Assembly (NCBI RefSeq): GCF_001039355.2
Contig: NW_019774225.1
Location: 29,619-93,618, forward strand
Direction: 5' to 3'
Source: Lingula anatina
Taxonomy: Eukaryota > Brachiopoda > Lingulata > Lingulida > Lingulidae
DNA length: 64,000 nucleotides
Every line of letters begins with the position of its first letter. Positions within the stretch are counted from its first letter, which is position 1. Below are positions 1-12,300 of this stretch, one piece after another. The notes beneath the pieces were generated by a model. It searched no databases, was not told the DNA's origin, and saw only the letters and a program-made list of their open reading frames with translations. The translations under genes and the position numbers were made by a program.

Positions 1-788
1 CACCTGCTTACAAATGTGAAGAAGGCTGAACGACTGTGGAAAACTGGAAGAACAACCCCAGATTTTCAAGGATAAACGTTTTGAGTACTGACAAAGGACA
101 GATAAGAATAAATATGCATTAAGAATGAATGCACATAATAGGCCGATGCTTCTCATAAAAAAAACCCACCTCTGCAGATATATCCAAGTTGATTCACTAA
201 TCAGCAGCCTAGTAAGGTGGCTTATCAGAAGGGAGAGATGGGTATTTGTAATTGGCCTAAGTGTGTCACCCATTTCTATAACCTTTAAGATAAACGCCTC
301 CAACTAGTGAGATTTGGAACGCAAAGGTTAGCCTATATAACATTGAATTGAAAAATAAACTGATGAAAAAAAAAATAAAATAAATAAAAGAACATTACCT
401 CAATGGGGCACCGTCTGAAGTGGAACATATAGTTTTAATTGCACCACCAGCATAAGCGCTGGCGGTACCGATGGTTTTGGTCCACTTTGCATGGTTTTAG
501 TACATTTTGTAAATTTTCCGACCCCTTATATAGGCCCTACAACATTGGTCAAAAAGGTTAATCTAATGCTTAGAACTATTAAAATAACGATATATAATAA
601 AAAACATCATGCCCATAATAGTGATACATTTACAAAGATATTTATTTCGGAGTATCTACATGCTAAACGCCCCAATAAGTTATAAGATATTTTGTCCTGT
701 CCTGGGTTGACATAATTCACCATATTGTGGTCTGTCGTGGCGTGTCCCCTTGCGTCCTCCGTGTATCACATATAATCTGAACAAGTGA
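1..788. other. non-coding stretch, nothing recognised
   Basis: AT-rich DNA with only short chance open frames (60-64 codons). None of these shows a domain, a signal peptide or plausible splice sites. I see no gene, RNA or clear repeat here. Confidence 0.5.
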
Positions 789-1337
789 CAGTTGCAAACC
801 CCCCCCCCCCCCCCCCCCCCCCCCCNNNNNNNNNNNNNNNNNNNNNNNNNNNNNNNNNNNNNNNNNNNNNNNNNNNNNNNNNNNNNNNNNNNNNNNNNNN
901 NNNNNNNNNNNNNNNNNNNNNNNNNNNNNNNNNNNNNNNNNNNNNNNNNNNNNNNNNNNNNNNNNNNNNNNNNNNNNNNNNNNNNNNNNNNNNNNNNNNN
1001 NNNNNNNNNNNNNNNNNNNNNNNNNNNNNNNNNNNNNNNNNNNNNNNNNNNNNNNNNNNNNNNNNNNNNNNNNNNNNNNNNNNNNNNNNNNNNNNNNNNN
1101 NNNNNNNNNNNNNNNNNNNNNNNNNNNNNNNNNNNNNNNNNNNNNNNNNNNNNNNNNNNNNNNNNNNNNNNNNNNNNNNNNNNNNNNNNNNNNNNNNNNN
1201 NNNNNNNNNNNNNNNNNNNNNNNNNNNNNNNNNNNNNNNNNNNNNNNNNNNNNNNNNNNNNNNNNNNNNNNNNNNNNNNNNNNNNNNAATCTGAACAAGC
1301 TGACAGTTGCAAAAACCCCCCCCCCCCCCCCCCCCCG
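789..1337. other. assembly gap of 462 N flanked by poly-C tracts
   Basis: Positions 826-1287 are N. On the left, a short unit ending in gacagttgcaaa runs into a long C tract. The same unit (aatctgaacaagctgacagttgc) reappears immediately after the Ns and again runs into a C tract. The two gap edges are therefore near copies, as expected when an assembler fails to merge reads across a homopolymer. The true gap may be much smaller than 462 bp. Frames translated through it have no meaning. Confidence 0.9.
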
Positions 1338-1802
1338 CACACGGTGAGCAATTGGCGCGCGCCACTTGCGCTGCGCCGGTTTCTCATCGTTTGCGGGGGT
1401 ATTTTGGTGAGATTTTTGCCTCTCACGCAGCTGAGCAAAATATTTTGGCCTTTTGAGGCAAATGGCTCAGCGTGTGCGGGGTGCAAGCGCCGATTGCTCA
1501 AGTCATGCCAACAATGCGCATGTGCTGGTAGCCGGAAACAGAAAAATGGCAGCCCCCTGCGATGTCAACAAAAATGTACACAGTTATATACTTAGTCTAA
1601 TTGATTAACGTGGTCACCATTTTCCATTACTTTAAAAAGTAATCAATATGTAATGTTTCTTTAATCACATGATCCCACAGTTCACGGTGCGTCCGATAGG
1701 GGCAGGCCGGGAGGCACCTCTGTTGAGCAAAGAGCGCAGCGTTTGCGGGGAGCTGAGGAGTGCGAGCATCTGGGACATGACACCGAGCCATATGGCACAC
1801 TG

Positions 1803-3155
1803 ATGGTTCAGGTACTCCAAATTGGAGTGTATATCTCTGTACTCATTTGGTGCTTCGGTCGTGCAGGGTGCCATTATAAACAGGGCGTATCACGAATCGC
1901 ACCCTACTTTAATCCAAACAATGGGAGCGTCAGGGGTGCTCCGCGAAAGGTACTCGGGACCGGTGTATCAGATTGGAACGACACAACATCTCAGTGTACC
2001 CTGGCAATGTTTGGCGGAGATGAGGCGGCCTACTGGGCCTGCAGGACAGAATACGCCTTTCAACAGAACTGGTGGCCATCTCCCATCGCAGGCTTGTTCA
2101 GCTACCAGGCAAGTACTAGTACATGTAGTCCTAATACGATCGAGCTACATAGGCTATATATACAGTAGCCTGAAACCATGCCGGGATAATTATACAGACT
2201 TTTTTTTGCACGCTCGGGTGTCAGTTTGATTCAAGTAGCATATAAATTATTCAATATGCAAAACAAAGCTGTAATAATAAAAATAATAATAGGTCGTTAA
2301 ATGAATAGATAGGATATAATGAAATGAAACTAAAATAAGTGCATAGATAGATTGAAAAAATAATTAATAGGCTACTCCAAGCAAAATCGGTAATTTTTAA
2401 CAAATTTATTAGATCTACATAAGATATTCTTTTTTTCAACATTTTTGAAGTTGAATTTTTTAAATTTATCCCTCGGCCCATTGTTTTTGATAACCAATTG
2501 CAAAAAACGCTTATTTATGTCAAAATCAAATCGTAATCTATTTCCTTTAAACTGTTTAAAGAAAATAATCAGTTTGATCATTTCTGTTATATTGTTTAGA
2601 CGTGGAATGGTTTTGACGGCTTCTGGCGAAATGGCGCCGTGCTTGAAGTTCTCACTAACTTCATGGCATTCGCCAACAACTCTCGCTATATCTCTGTAGT
2701 CCACAGTTCGTACAGAAACTTGTCTCAACTTCTGAGGGCTTACGGACCCCAACCATCGTATGACGATATGGCGTGGTATGGACTGAGTTTTGCAAGAATT
2801 GCTGAGGTAAGGGCATGCTGGAATAATATTTTCACAATTGCAATTCATAGCGGATGACACACACGCACGCACATGCACGTATCGCCACCACCCACAGCAA
2901 CTTGTTTGATTGGTCTTTAAGCTGATAAGCCAGGAACATGTATGTTCTTTATTGTGTATTATAAATTATAAGATCATATGATGTACTTCAGTTGGTACAT
3001 TTTATGTCTGTTGAATCCCATATGCACCTTTTGGAAAATCATTACCACAACCTAAGTGTTCAAACATTTATTTCATGATAAAAAGTTCCAGTGTACTTTT
3101 ACATTATAGTCCGATTCTTTATAAAATATGAAAGCTTTCGTCCTAAGCGAACTGT

Positions 3156-3189
<34 letters not shown>

Positions 3190-4527
3190 TTTATTTATTT
3201 TTTAGTTTATTAAACATTTGTTGTGCTCTGCTCTAAGGGATTAATCTAGAACTTGTCATTTTTTTCATTTGTGTAGGGCTGAGGTCTTTAAATCAGATAG
3301 AAATTTAGAGATTTAGTCAGATTTAGTCTGCAATGGCGCCAACATCTGCGCTATAGTTTACTTCATAGATTACTTAAATATTTCAGCTCCTTGGGGACTC
3401 CACTTTCCTGTCGTCCGCTCAGCAGATCTACGACTGGAACTGGAAAAACGGCTGGGATACAAATACTAGCAACTGTCATGGAGGCATGTGGTTCGACCAG
3501 GATGTCAACGCCAAGCAGACGATTACCAATGTCCAGGTAAGAGTTTTACCTTGGAGACGTCTGTTATTAAAAGAAGGTATTGTAGACAAAACCCTCCTTT
3601 GTAAGAAGTAATTTTCAGAAAAGTCGGACATGACATTTACTGTTACGAAATCAAGGATGCTTGCAAGCGTTCTTATTACAACTTTTGCAATATTTTTAGA
3701 TGCTACAACTGGGAGCGAGGCTATATCACCTGACGTCCTCTAGAAGCAGACGACAAGAGCTGATGTCACGTGTTAACCTCACAATGGACTTTTTAGCAAA
3801 GAACTTCGTGATCAATCCTTTAACCTTCCAGATTGCAGACGGCATAAATATTAATAACTGCACGCCAAACCACGTTTATGGTATTACGTGCAACAGTGGC
3901 GTTTTTCTCGGTGGCCTTGCAGAACTTTACAAAGCAACAAACCAGACTTCTTTGTTGAACGTAGCCCAAATGGTTGCCAATGCAACAATGACCTTGTCAT
4001 CCAAACACGGCGTTTTGATGGAATATTGCGACTTGGGGAACCAAACATGTGACAACGACGCAAAAATGTTCAAAGGAATATTCGTACGCAATCTACGCTA
4101 TCTCGCAGACGTTTCTGATCAGGCTCACGCTAAACTTTACAGGGGTTACTTGGCAACGAACATGCGTTCTCTGCTATCAAAATCGATATGTGAGCCAACG
4201 GTGAAGAAACCGTGTAACATATCGTATCGAGACGGCCGACCCTTCCATAATTCCACCGGGCCTGTGTTTGGTACACGTTGGTTTGGCCCCTTCAGTTTCT
4301 CTTCCCCTATGCAGGACACGTCAGCTTTGGAGTTGTTAGTCGCCAATATCGCCCAAGGCACACGATGTCATGGCGACGGGTGCGCCTACGACCCTCCCAC
4401 ACCTCCTCCCCGTCCGTTTACTTGTCAAGATCACCCCTGTCCCGCGGACGAGGCGTGCTGCGCGTACAGCGACTACTACACTTGCTGTACACCAGATCAG
4501 AAGTGTGTTAACGGGATCTGTGAATAA
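1803..4527 (+). CDS. secreted GH76-family alpha-1,6-mannanase-like glycosidase with Cys-rich tail
   Basis: Exons 1803-2108, 2600-2806, 3387-3536 and 3700-4527 join in frame to 496 residues. The ATG at 1803 gives a hydrophobic signal peptide (MVQVLQIGVYISVLIW), so the product should be secreted. The family signature is clear: WNGFDGFWRNGAVLEVL, then YDDMAWYG with adjacent Asp157-Asp158 in the position of the GH76 catalytic Asp pair, then CHGGMWF and ITNVQMLQLGARLY. GH76 enzymes cleave alpha-1,6-mannan backbones of fungal and bacterial walls, so a role in digestion or defence is inferred. After a Pro-rich linker the last ~35 residues form a compact Cys-rich module (CPADEACC...TCC...CVNGIC) resembling half a granulin. 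Intron 1 appears to use a GC donor (CAG|GCAAGT). Upstream exons were not found; the start rests on the signal peptide. Confidence 0.88.
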
Positions 4528-4584
4528 TGTCACTACCAACAAGTTATAGGTTGTTTTATTAGTTGCACAACTAATTAAGGGATG

Positions 4585-4590
4585 AATAAA
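4585..4590 (+). terminator. poly(A) signal of the GH76 gene
   Basis: AATAAA lies 58 bases after the GH76 stop codon and is followed by a TG-rich stretch (tcatcgtgtg). This is a typical short 3' UTR ending. Confidence 0.65.
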
Positions 4591-4599
4591 TATTCATCG

Positions 4600-6384
4600 T
4601 GTGAAAAAAAAGACATGCGAAGAGAGATGGGCACTGCTGTCGCTGTTCACTATTCTTCTCCGGAGTTTTTTATTTCTCAGAACATTTCAAGGGCCTATAG
4701 CTCACCCCAATAAATTCCTATAAGTTAGGGTTCGCGTGACTAAGGGTGCCAAGATCACAAATGAACAGGATTCTATCATGGGAACTCCCTGGTTTATGAT
4801 CGACAAAGCGTGAAAAGTTTTTGAAAAGGTGTATTTCATTTTTCCTTTAGAAATAGAACAGCTTCATAGTTGCTGTAATAATGTCCTCAACTGTATAAAA
4901 TTATACATATATATATTTTCACTGAGCAAACAGAATATGAACTCAAAAGCTATGTGGCTAAATGAATATACTTTGTAAGATGTATAATTTCTTTGTAAAT
5001 AAACTTACAAAAAGACACAAATACACTGCTATTTTTTCAGATAAAACTTCGATTCTTCACAAAATTCAGTTCATCTTCAGTTCTGCTAATATTGCAATTG
5101 TCAATAATTCTTTACTGTTTTCTCGTTAAAGTCCTTACCCTTGTAAGAAAAAAAGTCCATTTCTTTTTAACATTTCAATGAAATATCTCTCACAAATTGC
5201 GTTTTGGGAAATATAAATAAATTGAAGATACATTTATGTTAATCTACCTCCTACATTTGACTTCTCACAACAAAATTAATATTCAAATGTAAACAAAACA
5301 CGTTAATACCACCCCCTAAAAAAATTATATATTAATATCCTTAACTTCATCAGCATCTATTTAAATAAGGTCTGTTTTCTGTGATGAAAAATAATATTAT
5401 AGTCTCTTATAAACTAAACGTGGTAGAACTGTTTTCTTTGATGCATTAATAATCGAATTAATATATAGGCCTTATACTACGGAGATATCACAATTCAATT
5501 ACAAACTAAAACATAAGTTCCAGAACTTTTCATATTAAAAAAGAAAAATGTTTGTCCTTATTTACCATTATACCAAATAATCTACTTCAACAAACAACAG
5601 TCATTTACTAGTAAACACATTGTTCACAATTACACTGTTCACATGCTAAATTCTTCCTGGAACATCTTACCAAGTAATTACTTTGCTAAATGTCAAGCCA
5701 GAAACATATAGCCTACACTTCATTCAGTCTTTTTTTCATGTTGTTGTCAATACAGATTGAACACTTTGTTTCATATTGACATGCACAGTTCACAATTGTT
5801 GACAGCCTTCAAATCGGTAATATATATATATATATATACTAATGCAACGACAAAATAGCCTAATAAAAATAATTTGACAAAGGAACAAACTGTGTTAAAA
5901 AAAAAAAAAAAAAACAGTTTCACATGAGAAGCATCTGGTATAAGGTCACTATTAAATATCTGAGTTGATGCACAACTTCAATATATGACCAGATTAAAAA
6001 AAAAAAAAAAAAAAAAAAAAAACAGCACCGCTCTGACAAATCAAAACATATTACCGTTTTCAGGTGATTTACAAAACCTCAGTTTATTGGCTTACAAAAC
6101 AACAAACTATATTAACATGCTTGAGTTGGTCCAGTAACATACATCTACATGCCATCATTCTTGAAAAAAAAATTCTATGAACATCATGATCTGTGCCAAA
6201 GTAAACATTAAATTTTTACTGTAAAAACCTATTACCATGGTGCCATTGAATTCAGCCATATGCAACAAGACTGTAAGAAGATGCTTTGAAAAGAAGCATC
6301 AATTGCTAATATTCCATTACATCACACTCAAGAACAAAGGACATACTTATATGGTAGAAAACATCCAAAAATTTTGTTTTCATT
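4600..6384. other. intergenic or 3'-UTR DNA with poly-A runs
   Basis: No exon was recognised. The segment holds a short (TA)n at about 5821-5839 and long A runs at about 5897-5914 and 5997-6021. A TTTATT at 6083-6088 reads AATAAA on the minus strand, about 300 bases beyond the TROAP stop, and is the best candidate poly(A) signal for that gene. Confidence 0.45.
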
Positions 6385-9300
6385 TTAGGCAAGGCAAGAA
6401 AATGCTGATCCCTCATCTGATGGCCTTGGGTGGTAGGAGTCTTCTCGAACAGGAATGAAGTGCTGAACAGAAAAAAATAAATCTCTTAGCTTTAAGTCAT
6501 ATTTAAACTTTAAAAGCAAATTCTATTTTATACTTCAGGCTAACAAAAACACATTTGGCATTTTGCAATTTATCAAAATCATAAGTAACAGTACCATAAC
6601 AAAATCTAAACAAACCACCCATCATTCTGGACTATAAAACAATCAAAAGGTGAAAATCTCCATCAAAAGTTAAAATTACAGCTCAATTTTGGAACCAAGT
6701 TAATAAAATACCGACTCCTCTGACACACATACCATATCATCTCCTTCTGCCAAAACCAACGCCACAGGGTTATGGCAAGATCGAGGTTGCTGTGGCTGGG
6801 GAGAAAACTTGGTCTGGAGACGACATGCATAGAGGGCGCACTCTTCATCCAGTAGTGCCTCCTGAAAACGCTGTGTGGCGCCAGTCACCAGGACAGCAGC
6901 AAGTCTAGACCTCCCAGTGCTGACACCTACAGTCTGTGGTACAGGCAAGGAGGGAGATGTCTTCTGGCAATCTTGTCCATGTTCTGTTGAGCTGTGAAAA
7001 CTTCTTTTGCTTGTGGTGAGTGATGTCTCTGTAGAATCCAAGTCTTCAGAGACAACAACTTGCACATCAGAATCCCTGGCTTGTGGACTGTCCCCTCTGC
7101 CTTGCAAGGGCACCATGGATTGGCCAGAGGAAAATTGTATTGACGTCTCATCAGAAATGCCATTACCATTAAGCCGAATTCCATTTTCCTGTGTATTAGT
7201 ATCACCCATGTTCCAAACCTTCAGCGCACTGTTCCTACTAAACGCTGTAGCATGCTGTTCGCTCACCATTACACCACCACCATCGCGTCTCAGCAACACA
7301 GGTGACTGGTCCAAATCTGGGTATAACACAGGCGACTCTCCAGGTGACGCCGACACCACCTCTGGTGTGACAACCTTTGCCCCTGAACTGGCCCCCATCC
7401 CCCCTCTCATGGCCAGGGGGGTCATGATGGGAGGTCGAAGGTCAATTCCCGAGGAAGTCGAGGTCAAGGTGACTGGTCTGGGAACTGACATGGACAACCG
7501 GTTGAACCTGGACATGATGTTGGTCTCTCCAGCTACCTCTGGTCTTGGTGTCTGAATGGTTCCTGGCATGGAAGACAGAAATGGCTGATGTCTTGGCAGT
7601 TCTCTTGGCTGGAAAATAATTTGTCCTTTCTGCTGATCGGAAGAAACAGATTGTTGTGTTTTTGAATCCAGTGTTTGTGTAAAGACAGGCTCCACCATAG
7701 TGTCAGTCTCAGGCCGCCTGCTGGGCAATGTCCCTGAATGTAAAACCTGGTGTGGAACATCTGATAAAGCCGAAGGAGACTTTGTCATTGAAATATGAGT
7801 TTGATCTCCAAATTGCTGTGTCATCTGTTTGAAAGGTGTAGCAACATTCTGCAGACTTTCCACCATGGTTCTATCTGTCTGTGAGGGTACTGTTGACTGT
7901 GTAGTGCAAGGTACTGTGGAGCAACTTTTGCATGAGACAGTCAATTCTGATGCCCCATCTGGAACTACATTATTCATCAAATCTAGTCCAGTAAAAGCAC
8001 TGTTTGCTGTCTGTATGAGCGGTCTTTGCCCAACAGTCAATTCACCAGGATTCAACTCCACATGGGCAGTCTTTGCTGCATCCCCACCAGTGGCTAACAC
8101 CTGAGAAGCAATTTGCTTTTCATTATGTTGAATGAAGCACTGATTTTCATCTACTGATGGCTGGAATGGATACTGTTGGGTATGAGTCCGACCCACCTTT
8201 TGCTGCTCTTGGCTATACATAAAGTTATGATGTACTGACTGAAGATTTGTGGATGATGGCTGCTGATGTTGATGCACTGTTGACTGTTGTTGCTGATGTT
8301 GACTTTGTTGCAGAAGAGACTGATGTTGCATCTGCTGCTGTGAACCATGTTGGGGAAATTGTCTTTGTTGATATTGTAAAGTTATAACCCCTTGTTGTGG
8401 CTGCCCTGAAATTTGCTGATTAAGTCTTGGTAATTGTTCAAAATATTGTTGCTGTTGCTGTGTTGTGGGGTGTTGACCTGGTATTGGCAATTGTTGACTG
8501 GCTGTTGACAACTGTAGCTGTTGTGACTGCTGATGCTGTTGCACTGCTAGCATGTGCTGTAACTGCTGTTGGAACTTGAGCAACTCTTCCTGTTGTTTCT
8601 TCACCATCTCTAACTGCTTCCATATGTACTTGGCACTCTTGCTCCCACCTCCAGTTCCACTCTGCCTAGCTGACTGCTGCAACATCCGGGCACAGGTCTC
8701 CAATTCCTCAAACTGCTCTTCAGAGTCTCTGATGCTCTGATTTAGGTCATCCAGAGCCAAGTGACCACCATGTGACCCATACATGCCACTTCCCTGGGTA
8801 TTTGACACCGTTTCTTCACAGGGGATGCCCATGGCCATTTTGGAATCACAGGGTTGCTTGGCTGGTTGATCTGAGTACAAAAACTGAGGTTGGTATACTG
8901 ATGCCTGTCCTGGCTGTTGTGTACTTCCAACGGCTCCTGGCTGACAGGAGTGATTATTAGACACAGCACCCTGCTGCTGCCACCTTTCTGCTAAACTGGA
9001 AAGCTGTGGTCTCACAAAAACATCACTCTGCTGAATATCAGCACTTAATGTTACAGCGTATTTGTGCCCTGTATCAAGTAGTGCCATATTTTGTTGTTGG
9101 TGTTGCTGCTTAAAAAGGGTTTTTGTTTCCGTCTGTACAGGTTTGAATTTCCCCATTTCACTACTTTCAAATACAGGACATTCCTTCGAAATAACGTTTC
9201 TTATCACCGAAGGACTATTTTGAAGTTCAACTGATTCTGACACTGAAGGGCTCTTAGCCTTTGCCACTGATTCTGTCACCAGAGGTCTCTCCTGTAGTAC

Positions 9301-12300
9301 TGATGAGTTATTTGCTACTAGAGGGTTCTTGGGGATTTTCACTGGCTCAGTGTCAGTGGTCTCCATGGCTGCTATCTCCAGCTCCAGGAGGCGTTCCATC
9401 TCTCTGATCTCCTGCAAAATTGAAGTTTTCTTATTTTTTGTTAGTTCTGTCAAAATCATTATAAGAACGGCCAAGAAAGTAAGCCCAAGTTTTTATTAAG
9501 CTCCAGTAAAAATCAAACAGATCTGGACTTATAATTCATCAAGGACCTATACTTGCTTCAAAAATTTACTTTACCTCTAATCTCTGTCTATGGCCTTCCG
9601 TATCTTCTACACCCAAGGGGGAGCCACCTTCAGAAGTACATGTTGGGGATTCCTCTAGGACTCCAAGGGGGACACAATGGGGTGTCTGGTAGTTGGTATC
9701 ATCATCTCTAAACAAGGTCATGGCAAGGCAATCCTTCTGAAATAAACAATATCAAATTAATATTTTTCACTGAAACAGTTTTGATGGTCTTTTTCTTTTT
9801 TTATTAAAGGAACCAAATGAATTTTCTTCATTTAAAAACTTGATGTGTGGCATGAAATAATAAATCATTACATTCAAAATAATGGGGAAATTGACTTGTC
9901 ACCAACTTGTTGACTTAAGAGTCAGGACAATTCAAAGCAAATTAAAAAACTTACTTTTATTCATCCTTATTTAGTTTCTACTGAATATGATTGAAAGTAA
10001 TCCAGTTTTCTGGTTAAAAACTTTTGCCATTTCATAGGTTTCACTACCTTCTGACAACTTTCCTCTTGGTTTTGTTGATTTTCAGCACTAGCAGGACTGA
10101 GAAGATCAGCCCAGGTGACATCTGACCTTGACCCACCCTTGACCTTGCTCTTGGGTGTCGTCCCCCTTGGAACTCTGCATGCTGATGGAGACTGGGGCAC
10201 AGGAACTCGTTTTGGTGGGCCCAGTGCAGCGCTCGGTGTGGGAGCGGTTCCAGTGGGACCAAGGTCAAGGTCACCACAGGGGCCTTTCCTGGTGCTCACT
10301 GTCCTGACATATATACTATCTGGCCTTCGCACAACTCTGATTCCTGTTCCTAGTGGAGACTGTCCATTGCTCTCTTTCACTGGTGTCTCTCTGTTGACAC
10401 AAGGTGTTGCTGCTGGGGTGCTGGCAGACACCTTAGACAGGGTACGCTTTTGAAACTCGCTGTGGGCTCTGAACATCCTTGCTTTGCTCTCAAATGGACT
10501 TTTCTGGTAGTAAATGGAAGGGCGAGCCTGAAGTTGAAAGAGGGGAGAAAAACATTTAAACAAGGGTACTTGTTGTACCAAAACTGAAAAACTGTTTAAA
10601 TTCAATCAAAAGATGTCAATAAATTCTGGGGATTTCTGTGTACAAAAATGTAATTATTGTGGGTTTCCATACTGTTGCAGACTTAACTGACTGTTCTTTT
10701 TTCTTAGAAAAGAGAGGAAACACAACCTGATTCCCCAAACTTCGCCTCAAGTAACATCTCCTCTCACTATGCCATACTCTCTGCAGTTCACTCAATACCG
10801 TGCTTGTTTTTATAGCATATATATATTATATACATTTCAATGATGATACTCACCGACATAAGATTCAGCGTCCTAGGAGCTGCACTGACAGGGGTCTTGA
10901 AGGAGGCCGGTCCTGCCAGGGTCTGTCTCTGGATTGATGAACACACCCCTGGCTGACCCCTGAAGACATCCTCCCGGCTCAAGCCCTGGTTGGTCACTAT
11001 ACTCTGGAGAGCTGCACTGTCCACTTCAAAGTCGATACCTGAAGATGAAAATGTTCATTGCAGACAAGGCAATATTTCTTTGTTGATGATATTATAGAAG
11101 TCATACCTAAGGGGGGGAAAAAAAGCAGAGTATCCGAGAGTTGATACCGCCTCCACATATTGTGCCACCAGCAAGATTAATGGTAGCTATCGATTACATT
11201 TTTTTTTTTTTTTTGGGGGGGGGTTAGAGAAACGGGCTGGTAAATGTGCAAAGTGCACTTTATGTGGAAAAGTGGGGCAAAGGCAAAATTTAAGGTGTTC
11301 ACACTTGTGGTTCTAATGAAACTCACCTTCTTCTTGTTGAAGATCAGCCAAGGAGGACCCTTTCCTCTTCCTGGTCTTGTCTTGGTCACCCAGCTGCCTG
11401 CCATCTGGTGGCAATTCCTTGAATATCTGCCTCTTACTACTGCTTGGTTTTGTACTAGTAAAAGGTAAAGTTGACAAAATATAAATTCTGGTAAACTGAC
11501 TTAATATTGCATTAGTTCAGGTGCATTCAGGCTCTCAACTGTGTCACAACTAACACAATTTGTAAAACCAGTTTGATGACACAACGACTTGAGCAAAATA
11601 TTTTTTCCGCCACATTTAGTGAAGCATGGTATACAGAAGCACCAACTAATAAACATCAGGGAATTATTTTACACTACATTAATCACTTCATCAATCATAC
11701 ACTGATTTAGCTAAAATCATTCAGCTGTTTGGTAGAAAGAAATTTAATCCTGGTGCAGGGAAAACACTGTACCCTCGTTCCACACCACCTGTTGCTTTGT
11801 CTAGACAGCAGTGACACGCCTTAATTCAACCAAATATACTGACTGTCAATGAAAACGCATCAGAAAACATTCTAGTACTTTTTTACTGAGAATTGATTCC
11901 AACCATATAGACGAGTACAAATGGACTTGTTTGGTAATAAGAGAGTCACCTTGTTTGAATATTAATGGGTCATATTTCACACAAAAACTTATTTTCTTCA
12001 TGTTCCAAAGGAACTTAAAATATTATTTGATAAATCAATGATGCATTTTCATTGACTGTCAGTATACTTGCCACTGTCATTTTTGCATCTGTTGCCTTTT
12101 TCAAAATGATCAAATGGGAAAAACAAGACTGCCTTATTTTCCATAATTAAAGTAATTTACTACTGACGACAATTATTTCCCCTAATAACTACACTTGTTT
12201 TCCAGAGCTTGAAACAAATACAAATCATAAGAAGCTAAATACAAATGATAAGAATCCCCTTGTGCTGAAACCTAGGAAACTGGGGCAGCGCTAACACTTG

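Noticed and set aside
680-1595. Long open frames of 169-273 codons on both strands
   Set aside because: They run through 462 N and poly-C tracts, and the proline or glycine runs come from the homopolymer.
1803-4527. Microbial contamination as the source of the GH76 gene
   Set aside because: It has three introns, a eukaryotic signal peptide and a poly(A) signal, and it is linked to animal genes.
6700-6732. TROAP ending in VCVSEESVFY at the end of the long open frame
   Set aside because: A consensus donor (ATG|GTATGT) precedes these codons, and the spliced exon at 6462-6385 gives HFIPV, matching the tastin C-terminus.
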